This document shows positions 53,692 to 63,210 of a DNA stretch of 64,000 nucleotides, one piece after another. Under the pieces are notes generated by a model, which was not told where the DNA came from, searched no databases, and saw only the letters and a program-made list of their open reading frames with translations. The position numbers and the translations under genes are program-made. Positions within the stretch are counted from its first letter, which is position 1. Every line of letters starts with the position of its first letter. Source of the stretch: Vibrio hepatarius (GTDB taxonomy: Bacteria; Pseudomonadota; Gammaproteobacteria; Enterobacterales; Vibrionaceae); contig NZ_LHPI01000020.1 in assembly GCF_001274785.1 (NCBI RefSeq), positions 89,679-153,678 of the forward strand, given 5' to 3'.

Positions 53692-54708
53692 ATGTCTGGT
53701 ATGCGCACCCTTGGCGAGTTCATTGTAGAAAAACAAGCGGACTTTCCCCACGCAAGCGGTGATTTATCATCCCTACTATCTTCTATTCGCCTTGCTGCAA
53801 AAATTGTGAACCGCGAAATCAACGCGGCTGGCCTCGGTGACATTACTGGCGCTGTTGGCACACAAAACGTTCAAGGTGAAGCTCAACAAAAACTTGATGT
53901 CTACGCCAACGACAAGTTCAAAGCAGCACTCGAAGCACGTGACCAAGTGTGTGGTGTGGCGAGTGAAGAAGAAGACGAAGCGGTCGCGTTTAATAAAGAG
54001 CTCAACAAAAACGCGAAATACGTGGTCTTGATGGACCCACTAGACGGTTCTTCAAACATCGACGTGAACGTGTCAGTCGGTACGATTTTCTCAATCTACC
54101 GCCGTGTATCTCCGATTGGTACTCCTCCAACTGAAGAAGATTTCCTTCAGCCAGGTCACAAACAAGTGGCTGCGGGCTATGTGATTTACGGTTCATCGAC
54201 CATGCTGGTTTACACCACGGGTAACGGCGTGAACGGTTTCACCTACGACCCATCTTTGGGTACGTTCTGCCTATCGCACGAAAATATGATGATTCCAGAA
54301 GACGGACACATTTACTCGATCAACGAAGGTAACTACATCCGCTTCCCTCTGGGTGTGAAAAAGTACATCAAATACTGTCAGGAAAGTGCGCCTGAAGAAG
54401 GTCGCCCTTACACCTCTCGCTATATCGGTTCACTGGTGGCGGACTTCCACCGCAACCTATTGAAAGGCGGTATTTACCTTTACCCAAGTACCGAGAGTAA
54501 CCCGAACGGTAAACTGCGCTTGCTTTACGAATGCAACCCGATGGCGTTCCTGATTGAACAAGCTGGCGGTTTGGCGTCTGATGGTGAAAATCGCATTATG
54601 GACTTAGAGCCACAAGAACTTCACCAACGCGTACCGTTCTTTGTCGGTTCGAAGAACATGGTGAGGAAAGTGGAACAGTTCCTTGAGCAGAATCGCGAAG
54701 AACAGTAA
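53692..54708 (+). CDS. fbp: Fructose-1,6-bisphosphatase class I
   Basis: 338 residues. The metal-binding DPLDGSSNIDVNVSVGTIFS and the later KLRLLYECNPMAFLIEQAGG motifs are diagnostic. It carries out the irreversible step of gluconeogenesis. Start MSGMRTLGEFIVEK follows AAGGAAAACTC. Monocistronic with its own terminator. Confidence 0.97.
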   Translation: MSGMRTLGEFIVEKQADFPHASGDLSSLLSSIRLAAKIVNREINAAGLGDITGAVGTQNVQGEAQQKLDVYANDKFKAALEARDQVCGVASEEEDEAVAFNKELNKNAKYVVLMDPLDGSSNIDVNVSVGTIFSIYRRVSPIGTPPTEEDFLQPGHKQVAAGYVIYGSSTMLVYTTGNGVNGFTYDPSLGTFCLSHENMMIPEDGHIYSINEGNYIRFPLGVKKYIKYCQESAPEEGRPYTSRYIGSLVADFHRNLLKGGIYLYPSTESNPNGKLRLLYECNPMAFLIEQAGGLASDGENRIMDLEPQELHQRVPFFVGSKNMVRKVEQFLEQNREEQ

Positions 54709-54720
54709 TTCACTCGAAGT

Positions 54721-54747
54721 AAAAAGGCGCTCATTGAGCGCCTTTTT
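54721..54747 (+). terminator. Terminator of fbp
   Basis: GGCGCTC-ATT-GAGCGCC (54726-54742) followed by TTTTT. Confidence 0.9.
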
Positions 54748-54893
54748 CGTATTTTCTTGAGCTATATCGTGCCTTTCTCGTTTACATAAAACCGAGTTTA
54801 GCAGTAAGGTATTTTGGTTAAAATTTCAGCCCATATAACTCCAAATGCTGTGTAAAATTGGTATTGGGGTATAAAACAAAAAGGAACTTTAAA

Positions 54894-55421
54894 ATGAGCT
54901 TAAACAACGTACCAGCAGGCAAATCACTTCCTGATGATATCTACGTGGTTATCGAGATCCCTGCGAATGCGGACCCAATCAAATACGAAGTCGACAAAGA
55001 TTCCGGTGCGGTATTTGTAGACCGTTTTATGTCTGCACCTATGTTCTACCCTTGCAACTACGGCTATGTAAACCACACATTATCACTCGATGGTGACCCA
55101 GTCGATGTACTGGTTCCAACGCCTCACCCTCTAATGCCAGGCTCTGTAATTCGTTGTCGTCCCGTTGGCGTATTAAAGATGACCGACGAATCAGGTGAAG
55201 ACGCGAAAGTGGTCGCGGTACCACACACCAAACTGAGCAAAGAGTATGACCACATCAATGACGTCGATGACCTACCAGAGCTGCTCAAAGCACAAATCAC
55301 CCACTTCTTCGAGCGCTACAAAGAGCTAGAAGCGGGTAAATGGGTTAAGGTCGATGGCTGGGAAGATGCCGAGTCAGCGCGCAAAGAAATCCTTGAGTCT
55401 TACGAGCGCGCACAAAAATAA
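54894..55421 (+). CDS. ppa: Inorganic pyrophosphatase
   Basis: 175 residues from the start at 54894 (MSLNNVPAGKSLPDDIYVVI), which has an AAGGAAC ribosome site; a frame extension to 54858 is rejected. Family I PPase with the DGDPVDVLV active-site signature and YPCNYGYVNHTL. It hydrolyses pyrophosphate, pulling biosynthesis forward. E. coli Ppa has 176 residues. Confidence 0.97.
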   Translation: MSLNNVPAGKSLPDDIYVVIEIPANADPIKYEVDKDSGAVFVDRFMSAPMFYPCNYGYVNHTLSLDGDPVDVLVPTPHPLMPGSVIRCRPVGVLKMTDESGEDAKVVAVPHTKLSKEYDHINDVDDLPELLKAQITHFFERYKELEAGKWVKVDGWEDAESARKEILESYERAQK

Positions 55422-55437
55422 TCGCTTTTACAGAGAC

Positions 55438-55466
55438 AAAAAGAGCCAGCATTGCTGGCTCTTTTT
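55438..55466. terminator. Bidirectional terminator between ppa and ytfP
   Basis: AGAGCCAGC-ATT-GCTGGCTCT (55442-55462), with A-run before and T-run after. Confidence 0.9.
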
Positions 55467-55479
55467 CATTGAACTGATA

Positions 55480-55827
55480 CTAAACGCGTTGACACCAATC
55501 GCCAGACGACACCAGCACGTCTAGCTGGCTGCTGTCTTGGTACATATAAAACCACGCTTCGCCAAACGGGGTATCAATACGCTCACGGCGATATTCGACT
55601 GGGACATCTTCTAACACGTCGATGCGTGCCAGAGTCTCATCATCGATCAAGTACACTTCACCTTGAATCGAGCTATGCCCTTCAATCACCGCAGGATGCG
55701 AACCCAAATCGTATAGCGAATACTGAGGTAAGGTTTCATGTCTGCCCAAGAACTCTGAATTGACTAAGAATTCTTGGTTGCTCTCACCTTTTCGCAAAGT
55801 GCCATAAACAAATAACAAATGCTGCAT
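55480..55827 (-). CDS. ytfP: Gamma-glutamylcyclotransferase-family protein YtfP
   Basis: 115 residues. The FVYGTLRKGESN start is the substrate-binding YGTL motif of the GGCT/AIG2 fold, and an acidic residue in the central VYLIDDETL region could be catalytic. The cellular substrate is unknown. It follows tamB in the conserved tamA-tamB-ytfP order, 42 bases after the tamB stop. Confidence 0.92.
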   Translation of the reverse strand: MQHLLFVYGTLRKGESNQEFLVNSEFLGRHETLPQYSLYDLGSHPAVIEGHSSIQGEVYLIDDETLARIDVLEDVPVEYRRERIDTPFGEAWFYMYQDSSQLDVLVSSGDWCQRV

Positions 55828-55869
55828 AGTCTTCCTTGAACCTACCTCAATTGAAGTTGCTAAGTCGCC

Positions 55870-58800
55870 TTAGTTAAATTCAAACTGGTACAAAATGTCA
55901 ACTGCGCTGCTCACTCCGGTTACCGCTTCGACGTAAAGATCCTTCATCAACCTGTAACGCACGGTAAACTCGCCGACCGAATCAAAGATACCAATACCAT
56001 ACTTAACCTGCAGCCCTGGCATGATGTAGCCGCTCACGGTTACTTGCGAATCGTCACCAGAACCTGCGGTATCCAACTGTAAATCCTGCACACCAAACGC
56101 CTCACCCAGTTCTCCGACCACACGGCCACTCTTCGCCAAGCTCAAACCAATCAGAGTCGTGGTCATCGCGTTACCGCCTGACTCACCATCGATATCCTGA
56201 CCACGTAATAAGTAGGATAGCGCATTGGCTTGTGGCATCGACGGCTCAGAGAAAATCGCGACCGTTGGCTCACTGGCTGGTCCCGACACTCGCACACCAG
56301 CAACCACATCGTCTTGGGTATTGTCTGGGTTTCGGATCGCGGTGATTTGCACGTATGGCTGGTCAACCGGGCCGCTCATCAAGATCTTACCTTCTTCGAT
56401 GATCAAGTCTTGGCCAAATGAGCGGTACGAACCATCGATAATGTTCACTTCACCGGTAATAAACGGACCTTTATCTTTTTGAGCCACATTTAAGCGACCG
56501 CGTAGATCGCCTTCCAGACCAAATGCCGACAACTTAAAGTCGTCGCCAATATTGATGTTGATGTCGGTTTCTACCGCAAACGGCATCACAGACTCTTCAC
56601 TGACTGGCTCTAGGTTTTCATTCAAGATCACTTGGTCTTTCGATAGACCCGTTGCGCTCGGCGGTAGCTGCTCAACGACAACGCGTCCCCAAGGCAATGA
56701 AATATCCCCTTGGATCTTGGCATAATTCGGCGAGGCGTTAATCGTCATGTCTGGCACGACTTTGATCGTCGCCATCGGTGGCACTTCGACTTTCAACTCA
56801 TCGGCAAACACACGCAACTTACTGCGCCAATCCTGCATGCTTTGCCAATCGGCGTCACCTTGCAGTTGTAAGGTGCCGTCTGGGGTATTCAGCGCGGCAT
56901 TAAGGTCAGCCTGATAGCCAGCAAAGTTGATCGCTAATTCACCCGAATCAATCTGCACCGGTGACACCGCACCTTGCAGTTTCATACTGTCGATCAGGAA
57001 CTTACCGTTTACCTTTGGATGCAAAATGGGACCGCTAATCGCGAGGTCGGTTGAGATGTTCGATTTCAGCTCGCTGTGCTCGCCCAGTAGCGGGCTAAGA
57101 AAGTCGAGATGAAAGGTCGAGAGATTGAGCTGACCATCTATCAACCTGTTCTCACTCAACACATTCGGAATCCTTACCTGACCAGTCAAATCTCCATTAT
57201 CAGTCACATCCAGCGACCATTTTGCTTGTAAGCGGTCTTTGACCAATGTGGCGTTTAACATCACTTTGTCCCAGCCGAGTTCAAGCGGCTGGTTGAGTTT
57301 CTGCGATACACCACCTTGTGGCAGTTCTAGGTCCAGTTTGACTTCCGGAGACTGATTGGCCGACCACTTCGCCCAAACATGCGCGTTGGCTTCACCGAAC
57401 AACTCAGTTTCCGGCGGTAAGAATTGGGCGATTTGAGTAAAGTTAAACTGGTTGATCGACAGCTTCGCTTCACCGGCTTCTCCCACCTTGATATCTTCGT
57501 CAAGACACAGCGATGAGTCCGCTTGCAACCAACAATGTGCCGCGACAGACGCTTGCTGGCTCTTCATATCAAAGCCTAGCTTGGTCGCTTGATTCAACTC
57601 CCACTCACCTTGTTGAGACGAGAGCAGCATTCGCTCCAATTGCCCAGCCCATTTGATCGAAGGCTTGTCAGTCAAAGAGCCAGATAGTGCCAAACTGGTC
57701 GAGACGAGATTAGAATCCACGTCCAACGTCAGGTTGTGCTGGCTTTGGTCACCGTTAAAGGTCAGCAATAAATCGTTAAGCAGGTAATCTTGGTAAGCAC
57801 CACCTTCAAGCTCGAGAGTAATATTACCTTTTGGCTCTGGCAAAGGGGTCACATCACCGCTCAAAGTGATGTGTTTGACTTTGTACTGCTGCTGGAAATC
57901 AATCGCATCCACATCGAGCGCAAGTTTTACCTTCGGCTCTTTCATCGGGCCACGCAAGTGGACATCACCAATCGCCTTGCCCGATAGTTCAGGTACCGAC
58001 TTGGCTAATTCAGGTAAATCCAACGACAATGACATACGCCACTCTTCGCTTAAGCTACCTTTCGCTTCGACATTGTTCGGACCATGGGACAGAACCAGCC
58101 CTGGTGTATCTAACTTAAACTGGCCTTTCCCTGCCATATCAGACGCCGTCAGTTGACCTTCAATATTTAACGGATATTCACGTAGGATGCCGTCAATATC
58201 GAGCTGACTCACCGCAACTTGCCAACCACCCTGCTGCGTCAATGAACCTGTGGTGGATATAGTACCGCTGATATCGCCTTCGGCTTCAGGCCACTGCAAA
58301 CCGGGTTGAATATGCTCGAGTGATAAGTTTGCCAACCAATTTAGCGGTTGCTTCCAGTTCACCATCGCATCGCCATTGACTGAGCCGCCCAAGGTATTTA
58401 GCGTTAAAGCGCTGAGCTCAACTTGTTCTAGGTTACCTTTACCTTCCAACGTTAAGTCTATATCTGGCAGCTCTTTGCCCGATAATTGCGTAACAAGGTT
58501 GAGGCTATAACCCTTGAGTGAGCCTTTCCCCGACAGGTTGTCGACGTTAACAAAATAATCCCCTTCACCGACCAACGGCCATTGCGCCTTGGTTTTATCG
58601 AGCACAATGTCAAACGGTATGTCTCGGTCAAGCAGAGCCAGTTTCGCTTGTAGATCAGCCTCAGCCAATGCACGCAATTGTGCTTGTAAATCCAGCTGAG
58701 CAATGCTGCCTTTCGCACTCAGCGACAACTTCTGACCTTTTGCCATCGGGTCTTTGACCGTCGCATCGAGTTGTAGAGAGAGTGGATAATCTTGTTTGAG

Positions 58801-59628
58801 CGTCACCTTGGAGTTTAACTTACCCTGCACTTGCGGCATATCCAACTCTAGCGTCGGAACCGACACATTCGAGCCCGCTGCGCTGGCTTGTAATCCTAAG
58901 TGATGAACGATAATCGGCATTGCTTGCTGCAGCTTAAAGTCTCGAACATCTAGACGCGCCAAATCAACTTGCAGTGGTAACACGACGTCTGGCAGTACGA
59001 TCGCACTCGGTTCACCAGTGCTCTCTGGCTCTGGTTCAGCGTCACTCGGCGTAGTCTCAGCCAGCGCAATATGGATCTTGTTCAACTCGGTTTTACTGAC
59101 TTGAAGGCGGTTACCCTGAAATGAGAGTGCAGTGGTAAAACTCTCCCAACTGATTTGATTGCCCAACACGTTAAGATCGATATTGCTCAGCGAAATGCGA
59201 CCAACCTTAACCGGAATCGGAGTAGTGATGTTCCCCAGCGGCGCAGATTCTTGCTCTGGTTCAGCTTCGGTTTGAGGCGGTAGCTCAGGCAGTGAAAATG
59301 CCAAGCCGTCGATCGCCAGTTCGTCGATACAAACACTGGCTTCGGTAAAACAGGTGGAGTTAATGCCTAACGTCACCGCGTTTATTTTGCTATCAACGCC
59401 AAGCTCAGGATCGACAAACTCAACCTGATTGAGGGTAAAGCGGGGAAGCAAAGCACCACTGTAAGATGCAACGTTAAGCTGAGGAACAAACTTCTCGCCA
59501 GCCCATAAAATTACGCCTAAGCCGGGTTTGGTAAACAATAAAAAACCGACCGCGAGCAGCAGCGCTAACAGGATGCCGCCAAACGACAGCGACAACCACT
59601 TTGACCATTTTAATACCACTCTGGTCAT
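55870..59628 (-). CDS. tamB: Translocation and assembly module inner-membrane protein TamB
   Basis: 1252 residues (E. coli 1259). N-terminal membrane anchor (about 12-32, LSFGGILLALLLAVGFLLF), then a very long periplasmic beta-taco body and the conserved C-terminal DUF490/TamB domain (about 930-1252, including VSGPASEPTVAIFSEPSMP in part and ending VDILYQFEFN). It works with TamA in outer-membrane protein insertion and with YhdP in phospholipid transport. Its ATG overlaps the tamA stop as ATGA. Confidence 0.95.
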   Translation of the reverse strand: MTRVVLKWSKWLSLSFGGILLALLLAVGFLLFTKPGLGVILWAGEKFVPQLNVASYSGALLPRFTLNQVEFVDPELGVDSKINAVTLGINSTCFTEASVCIDELAIDGLAFSLPELPPQTEAEPEQESAPLGNITTPIPVKVGRISLSNIDLNVLGNQISWESFTTALSFQGNRLQVSKTELNKIHIALAETTPSDAEPEPESTGEPSAIVLPDVVLPLQVDLARLDVRDFKLQQAMPIIVHHLGLQASAAGSNVSVPTLELDMPQVQGKLNSKVTLKQDYPLSLQLDATVKDPMAKGQKLSLSAKGSIAQLDLQAQLRALAEADLQAKLALLDRDIPFDIVLDKTKAQWPLVGEGDYFVNVDNLSGKGSLKGYSLNLVTQLSGKELPDIDLTLEGKGNLEQVELSALTLNTLGGSVNGDAMVNWKQPLNWLANLSLEHIQPGLQWPEAEGDISGTISTTGSLTQQGGWQVAVSQLDIDGILREYPLNIEGQLTASDMAGKGQFKLDTPGLVLSHGPNNVEAKGSLSEEWRMSLSLDLPELAKSVPELSGKAIGDVHLRGPMKEPKVKLALDVDAIDFQQQYKVKHITLSGDVTPLPEPKGNITLELEGGAYQDYLLNDLLLTFNGDQSQHNLTLDVDSNLVSTSLALSGSLTDKPSIKWAGQLERMLLSSQQGEWELNQATKLGFDMKSQQASVAAHCWLQADSSLCLDEDIKVGEAGEAKLSINQFNFTQIAQFLPPETELFGEANAHVWAKWSANQSPEVKLDLELPQGGVSQKLNQPLELGWDKVMLNATLVKDRLQAKWSLDVTDNGDLTGQVRIPNVLSENRLIDGQLNLSTFHLDFLSPLLGEHSELKSNISTDLAISGPILHPKVNGKFLIDSMKLQGAVSPVQIDSGELAINFAGYQADLNAALNTPDGTLQLQGDADWQSMQDWRSKLRVFADELKVEVPPMATIKVVPDMTINASPNYAKIQGDISLPWGRVVVEQLPPSATGLSKDQVILNENLEPVSEESVMPFAVETDININIGDDFKLSAFGLEGDLRGRLNVAQKDKGPFITGEVNIIDGSYRSFGQDLIIEEGKILMSGPVDQPYVQITAIRNPDNTQDDVVAGVRVSGPASEPTVAIFSEPSMPQANALSYLLRGQDIDGESGGNAMTTTLIGLSLAKSGRVVGELGEAFGVQDLQLDTAGSGDDSQVTVSGYIMPGLQVKYGIGIFDSVGEFTVRYRLMKDLYVEAVTGVSSAVDILYQFEFN

Positions 59629-61337
59629 AGTTCAGGCCCCAATGAAAAGTGAATCTTAAAGTCAGTAGGATCTTTATCTAAGCCCCATGCAAAGTCTAAG
59701 CGGATCGGACCGACAGGTGACGCCCAGCGCACACCAACACCTGTGCCACGCTTAAATTCCGGCGTGTCGTTAAACGCATCACCATAATCGTAGAACAGCG
59801 CCCCCCACCAGTTACCATAGAGTCGGTATTGGTATTCAAGTGAGGTCGTCGCAATGTATTTTGCACCGGTTAACGCGCCGCTTTCGTCTTTTGGCGAAAT
59901 CGATTCGTAACCGTAACCACGCAGGTTGTTGTCACCACCAGCAAAGAAACGCAGCGACGGCGAGAGTTTATCAAAGTCATCGGCGAAGTTGGCACCACCG
60001 TCAATACGGAACAAGCCACGATGGTTTTCTCCCGCACTGCGTATCCACTTCATCCCACCAAGGACACGAATCACGTCGGTTTCAGACAACGCGTTTTCGC
60101 TACCATATTCAAGCGTAATGTACTGGCTGTCGCCCCACGTTGGCATCGCCCCACCACGAGCACGAATACGGGAGAATGTAATGCCGGGTAGCAAGAACTG
60201 AGCGTTGTCATCTTGCAAACCTTGTTCATAGTTTTCCAGCAAGTAACGAATGAAGATGGTACGATTCCAATCATTGTCGAGCTTCCAGTGCCTTTCTAGA
60301 GCCAGGTTCGATTCGATACTTTTGGTGTCACGGCTATCCACCCGCTTCATACCATAATGAATACGGTAGTAGTCGTTGAGTACGTCTTCAAGCGGAATGC
60401 GATAGCTCGCCGTCAAGGTTTGCTCGGGGCTCGAGACTGATAAGCTGCTGTCGAAACTATGGCCTAGGCTATTTACCCACGGGCGTTTCCACTTCAATGA
60501 CGCGCGCACATCGACATCGGTTGAGTAACCCAAACCGGTTTCTAACTGGTGACGAGCTTGCGGCGCGAGAGAGACTTTCATTGGCAGCTCACGCCCTTCC
60601 CCCAGCAGCGACAAATCGGGCTCAACCAATACCGATGAGAACCAATCGGTATTGGACAGATTCTGGTTGTATTCGCCCACTTGGGACACCAAATAAGGAT
60701 CACCTTCTTGAAACGGCGACAAAGAGCGAACGCGCTCAATCTTAATCTGGCTACCGGTAATTTCGGTCGCGCCAAAGTGGTAACGGATGCCGCTATCAAA
60801 ATGTAGTCTGACAAATGCTTGGTAAAGATCGGGAGCGATCTCTAAGCGGCTGGTGGTAAACTTGGCGTCAAAGTAGCCTTTTTGCAGACCAAGGTTGCGC
60901 AGCTTGGACTTGAGCGAGTCGTACTCACCGTGATTGAGTCGTTCGCCTTTTTTAAGTCCACTCGCTTCAATCGCAGCGATAAAGTCTGGGTCATCTTTGG
61001 CTTCACCGGTAATGACAATTTCGACTTCTTTGTAGCGAACCGAGCTGCCTTGAGACACTTTAACGATTAGCTCGGTCTTATCTTCAGAGACTTCAAATTC
61101 GAAGGTCGGCTGGTAGTAACCCACCGCGTTCAACGCTTCGGTAATCGTGCGCTGCAAACGCGCTTGAAAGCGGATACTGGTGCTGTATTCTTCTTTGGGA
61201 ATAGCCGATAAGTAAGCATCGACATTATCTTTACGGAAACTTTTTAACCCTTCAATTGTTAATTCTACTTCCTGAGCTTGTACCAGCATCGGTGAGAGAA
61301 TAACGGCAAACAAAAGTGGTAAAGGGTTTCGTAACAT
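59625..61337 (-). CDS. tamA: Translocation and assembly module outer-membrane protein TamA
   Basis: 570 residues, Omp85 family. Signal peptide MLRNPLPLLFAVILSPMLVQA, three POTRA domains (to about 260) and a 16-stranded beta barrel with the conserved lid-lock motif in NNLRGYGYESISP. It inserts autotransporters and other proteins with TamB. It diverges from msrA, as in E. coli. Confidence 0.95.
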   Translation of the reverse strand: MLRNPLPLLFAVILSPMLVQAQEVELTIEGLKSFRKDNVDAYLSAIPKEEYSTSIRFQARLQRTITEALNAVGYYQPTFEFEVSEDKTELIVKVSQGSSVRYKEVEIVITGEAKDDPDFIAAIEASGLKKGERLNHGEYDSLKSKLRNLGLQKGYFDAKFTTSRLEIAPDLYQAFVRLHFDSGIRYHFGATEITGSQIKIERVRSLSPFQEGDPYLVSQVGEYNQNLSNTDWFSSVLVEPDLSLLGEGRELPMKVSLAPQARHQLETGLGYSTDVDVRASLKWKRPWVNSLGHSFDSSLSVSSPEQTLTASYRIPLEDVLNDYYRIHYGMKRVDSRDTKSIESNLALERHWKLDNDWNRTIFIRYLLENYEQGLQDDNAQFLLPGITFSRIRARGGAMPTWGDSQYITLEYGSENALSETDVIRVLGGMKWIRSAGENHRGLFRIDGGANFADDFDKLSPSLRFFAGGDNNLRGYGYESISPKDESGALTGAKYIATTSLEYQYRLYGNWWGALFYDYGDAFNDTPEFKRGTGVGVRWASPVGPIRLDFAWGLDKDPTDFKIHFSLGPEL

Positions 61338-61454
61338 GCTTAATTATCTTTGTTAATCAGATACCGGAATAATAACGCCTGCGAATAGATAAGTCTGTAT
61401 GAAAACTGTGAATTAGATAATCCACATTACAATAAATCAGCAAGGAAAGTTACG

Positions 61455-62084
61455 ATGCTCGACAAACAACAAATGATCGCCCCTGAAAACGCATTACCAG
61501 GTCGCGATGTCCCGATGGCGATTGACGACACCCACTTCGTTAATCACTCTAGTCTCACCGCAGCACCTAGCGGAAATCAGCAACAAGTCTTACTTGGTAT
61601 GGGCTGCTTCTGGGGCGCTGAACGCGTATTTTGGCAACTGGATGGCGTAGTAAGCACATCGGTTGGTTATGCTGGCGGATACACACCAAACCCAACCTAT
61701 GAAGAAGTATGTACTGGTCACACCGGCCACACAGAAGTTGTGCGAGTGGTGTTTGATAGCGACAAGCTCAGCCTTCAAGAGCTACTCAAAACGTTTTGGG
61801 AGAAACACGACCCGACGCAAGGCATGCGCCAAGGAAACGACCGTGGCACTCAGTACCGTTCAGCAATCTATGTTTTTGACGACCAGCAAATGCAGGTAGC
61901 ATTGCAATCTAAGCGTGATTACCAAGTGTTACTAGGCGCACAGCATGACGAGATCACAACCGAAGTTCTGTCGGCGAGCAATTACTACTATGCGGAAAAC
62001 TACCACCAGCAATACCTCGCCAAGAATCCCGATGGATACTGCGGTATCGGTGGCACAGGTGTATGTTTCCCACCAGAGAAATAA
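61455..62084 (+). CDS. msrA: Peptide methionine sulfoxide reductase A
   Basis: 209 residues. The GCFWG active site is at 50-54 with the catalytic cysteine at 51, and resolving cysteines lie in the GYCGIGGTGVC tail. It reduces methionine-S-sulfoxide in proteins and free methionine. Start after an AAGGAAAG ribosome site. Divergent from tamA. Confidence 0.96.
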   Translation: MLDKQQMIAPENALPGRDVPMAIDDTHFVNHSSLTAAPSGNQQQVLLGMGCFWGAERVFWQLDGVVSTSVGYAGGYTPNPTYEEVCTGHTGHTEVVRVVFDSDKLSLQELLKTFWEKHDPTQGMRQGNDRGTQYRSAIYVFDDQQMQVALQSKRDYQVLLGAQHDEITTEVLSASNYYYAENYHQQYLAKNPDGYCGIGGTGVCFPPEK

Positions 62085-62124
62085 CCGAAATAAATAACAA
62101 AGAAACCTAGACTCGGGTTAAGAA

Positions 62125-62152
62125 CAAAAAAGTCGCCATTGGGCGACTTTTT
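62125..62152. terminator. Bidirectional terminator between msrA and ytfK
   Basis: AAAAGTCGCC (62128-62137) pairs with GGCGACTTTT (62142-62151); works for both convergent genes. Confidence 0.88.
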
Positions 62153-62182
62153 ACTAGAAAGCTTAAGAGAATCTAGGTGCGA

Positions 62183-62383
62183 CTACGCGGAGAGCGTTTC
62201 GATCGCTTTATTGATTTGGCGGTAAACATTCAGTTTCTCGCGGTTGTTGACGTCGGGCACCAACACTTTGCCGTTATCAAACGCAAACTCCCCAACGCCA
62301 GCGATAACAAACTGCCCTTTAAATAGGGTCTTAACAAAACGTGCCACCTGTTGTGGACGATGTGCAGAAAACTCACGCAGCAT
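62183..62383 (-). CDS. ytfK: YtfK, DUF1107 stringent-response modulator
   Basis: 66 residues from the start at 62383 (MLREFSAHRPQQVARFVKTLF), preferred over an ATG at 62401 because of its GGAG ribosome site and because E. coli YtfK (68 residues) begins at the same place ([20 protein letters not shown]). The GEFAFDNGKVLVP segment matches GAFEFDKGKILIP. In E. coli YtfK binds SpoT and favours ppGpp synthesis under phosphate or fatty acid starvation. Neighbours msrA and ytfJ are also its neighbours in E. coli. Confidence 0.85.
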   Translation of the reverse strand: MLREFSAHRPQQVARFVKTLFKGQFVIAGVGEFAFDNGKVLVPDVNNREKLNVYRQINKAIETLSA

Positions 62384-62586
62384 AGCGACTCCAAATTCCA
62401 TTTGCGAAAATTATTGTTCTTTTTGATCTGCTCTATTCCTTGAGCTTCAGCACATTATACCGCAATCTCATGAAATGTATATTTTTTGTTAAAAATAGAG
62501 TTTGAGCACTTTCTGACCATCGAGGTAAGCACACTCCGATTGAATTCGTTATATACTTTTTCCGCTTACTAAAAAGGACCATAACA

Positions 62587-63138
62587 ATGAAAAGTAAAAC
62601 TCTCCTCGCGGTTGCAATAGCGTGCTCTCCAATGCTAGCTGCTGCTCACAACCTGACTATCGGTGGCCAAGTCCCTGTAGTTTCGGTCGATAAACACGGC
62701 GAAATCGTGCTCAACGGCGATAACACCGGATACCAAAACTGGGCGAGCCAAGACATGCTTGGCAAAGTGCGCGTCATCCAAGCGATCGCTGGCCGCAGTA
62801 GCTCGAAAGAGATGAATGCGCCGTTGATGACCGCGCTAACTGCAGCAAAACTGCCTGAAGCGAATTACCAAACCACAACCATCATCAACCAAGACGATGC
62901 GATTTGGGGGACAGGCTCCTTCGTTAAGTCGTCGGCAGAAGACAGCAAACAAGAATTTCCTTGGTCTTCAATGGTGTTGGATGAAAATGGAAAAGTGGCG
63001 AAAACTTGGGATTTGAAACCAGAATCTTCAGCGATCATCGTGCAGGACAAGCAAGGCAAGGTGCTGTTTGTAAAAGAAGGCGCACTGTCAGATGACGAAG
63101 TAAAACAGGTTATTGGTCTGATTAAAGACAACATCTGA
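62587..63138 (+). CDS. ytfJ: YtfJ family periplasmic protein
   Basis: 183 residues (E. coli 184) with a signal peptide MKSKTLLAVAIACSPMLAAA and a thioredoxin-like fold without the CxxC motif (IAGRSSSKEMN stands in its place). Function is unknown. It diverges from ytfK. Its downstream hairpin is unusual in containing a candidate Zur operator. Confidence 0.9.
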   Translation: MKSKTLLAVAIACSPMLAAAHNLTIGGQVPVVSVDKHGEIVLNGDNTGYQNWASQDMLGKVRVIQAIAGRSSSKEMNAPLMTALTAAKLPEANYQTTTIINQDDAIWGTGSFVKSSAEDSKQEFPWSSMVLDENGKVAKTWDLKPESSAIIVQDKQGKVLFVKEGALSDDEVKQVIGLIKDNI

Positions 63139-63159
63139 TCGTAATTGCACTTCGCGTTT

Positions 63160-63194
63160 AAAAAGGAATTGTTATAACATAACAGTTCCTTTTT
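63160..63194 (+). terminator. Terminator of ytfJ merged with a Zur-type operator
   Basis: AAAAAGGAA (63160-63168) and TTCCTTTTT (63186-63194) form the base of a hairpin and TTGTTAT-ATAACAG continues it, with 15 of 17 positions paired around base 63177. The right arm ends in a T-run, so it fits a Rho-independent terminator 21 bases after the ytfJ stop. Confidence 0.7.
63171..63183. promoter_or_regulatory. Candidate Zur box of the zinc operon
   Basis: GTTATAACATAAC differs from the gammaproteobacterial Zur core GTTATANTATAAC at one position. It lies just before a small His/Cys-rich gene and a ZrgA-like zinc-binding gene, the expected target type. Zinc repletion should repress the operon. Confidence 0.75.
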
Positions 63195-63210
63195 GTTTGG
63201 TTGTTTGCTT

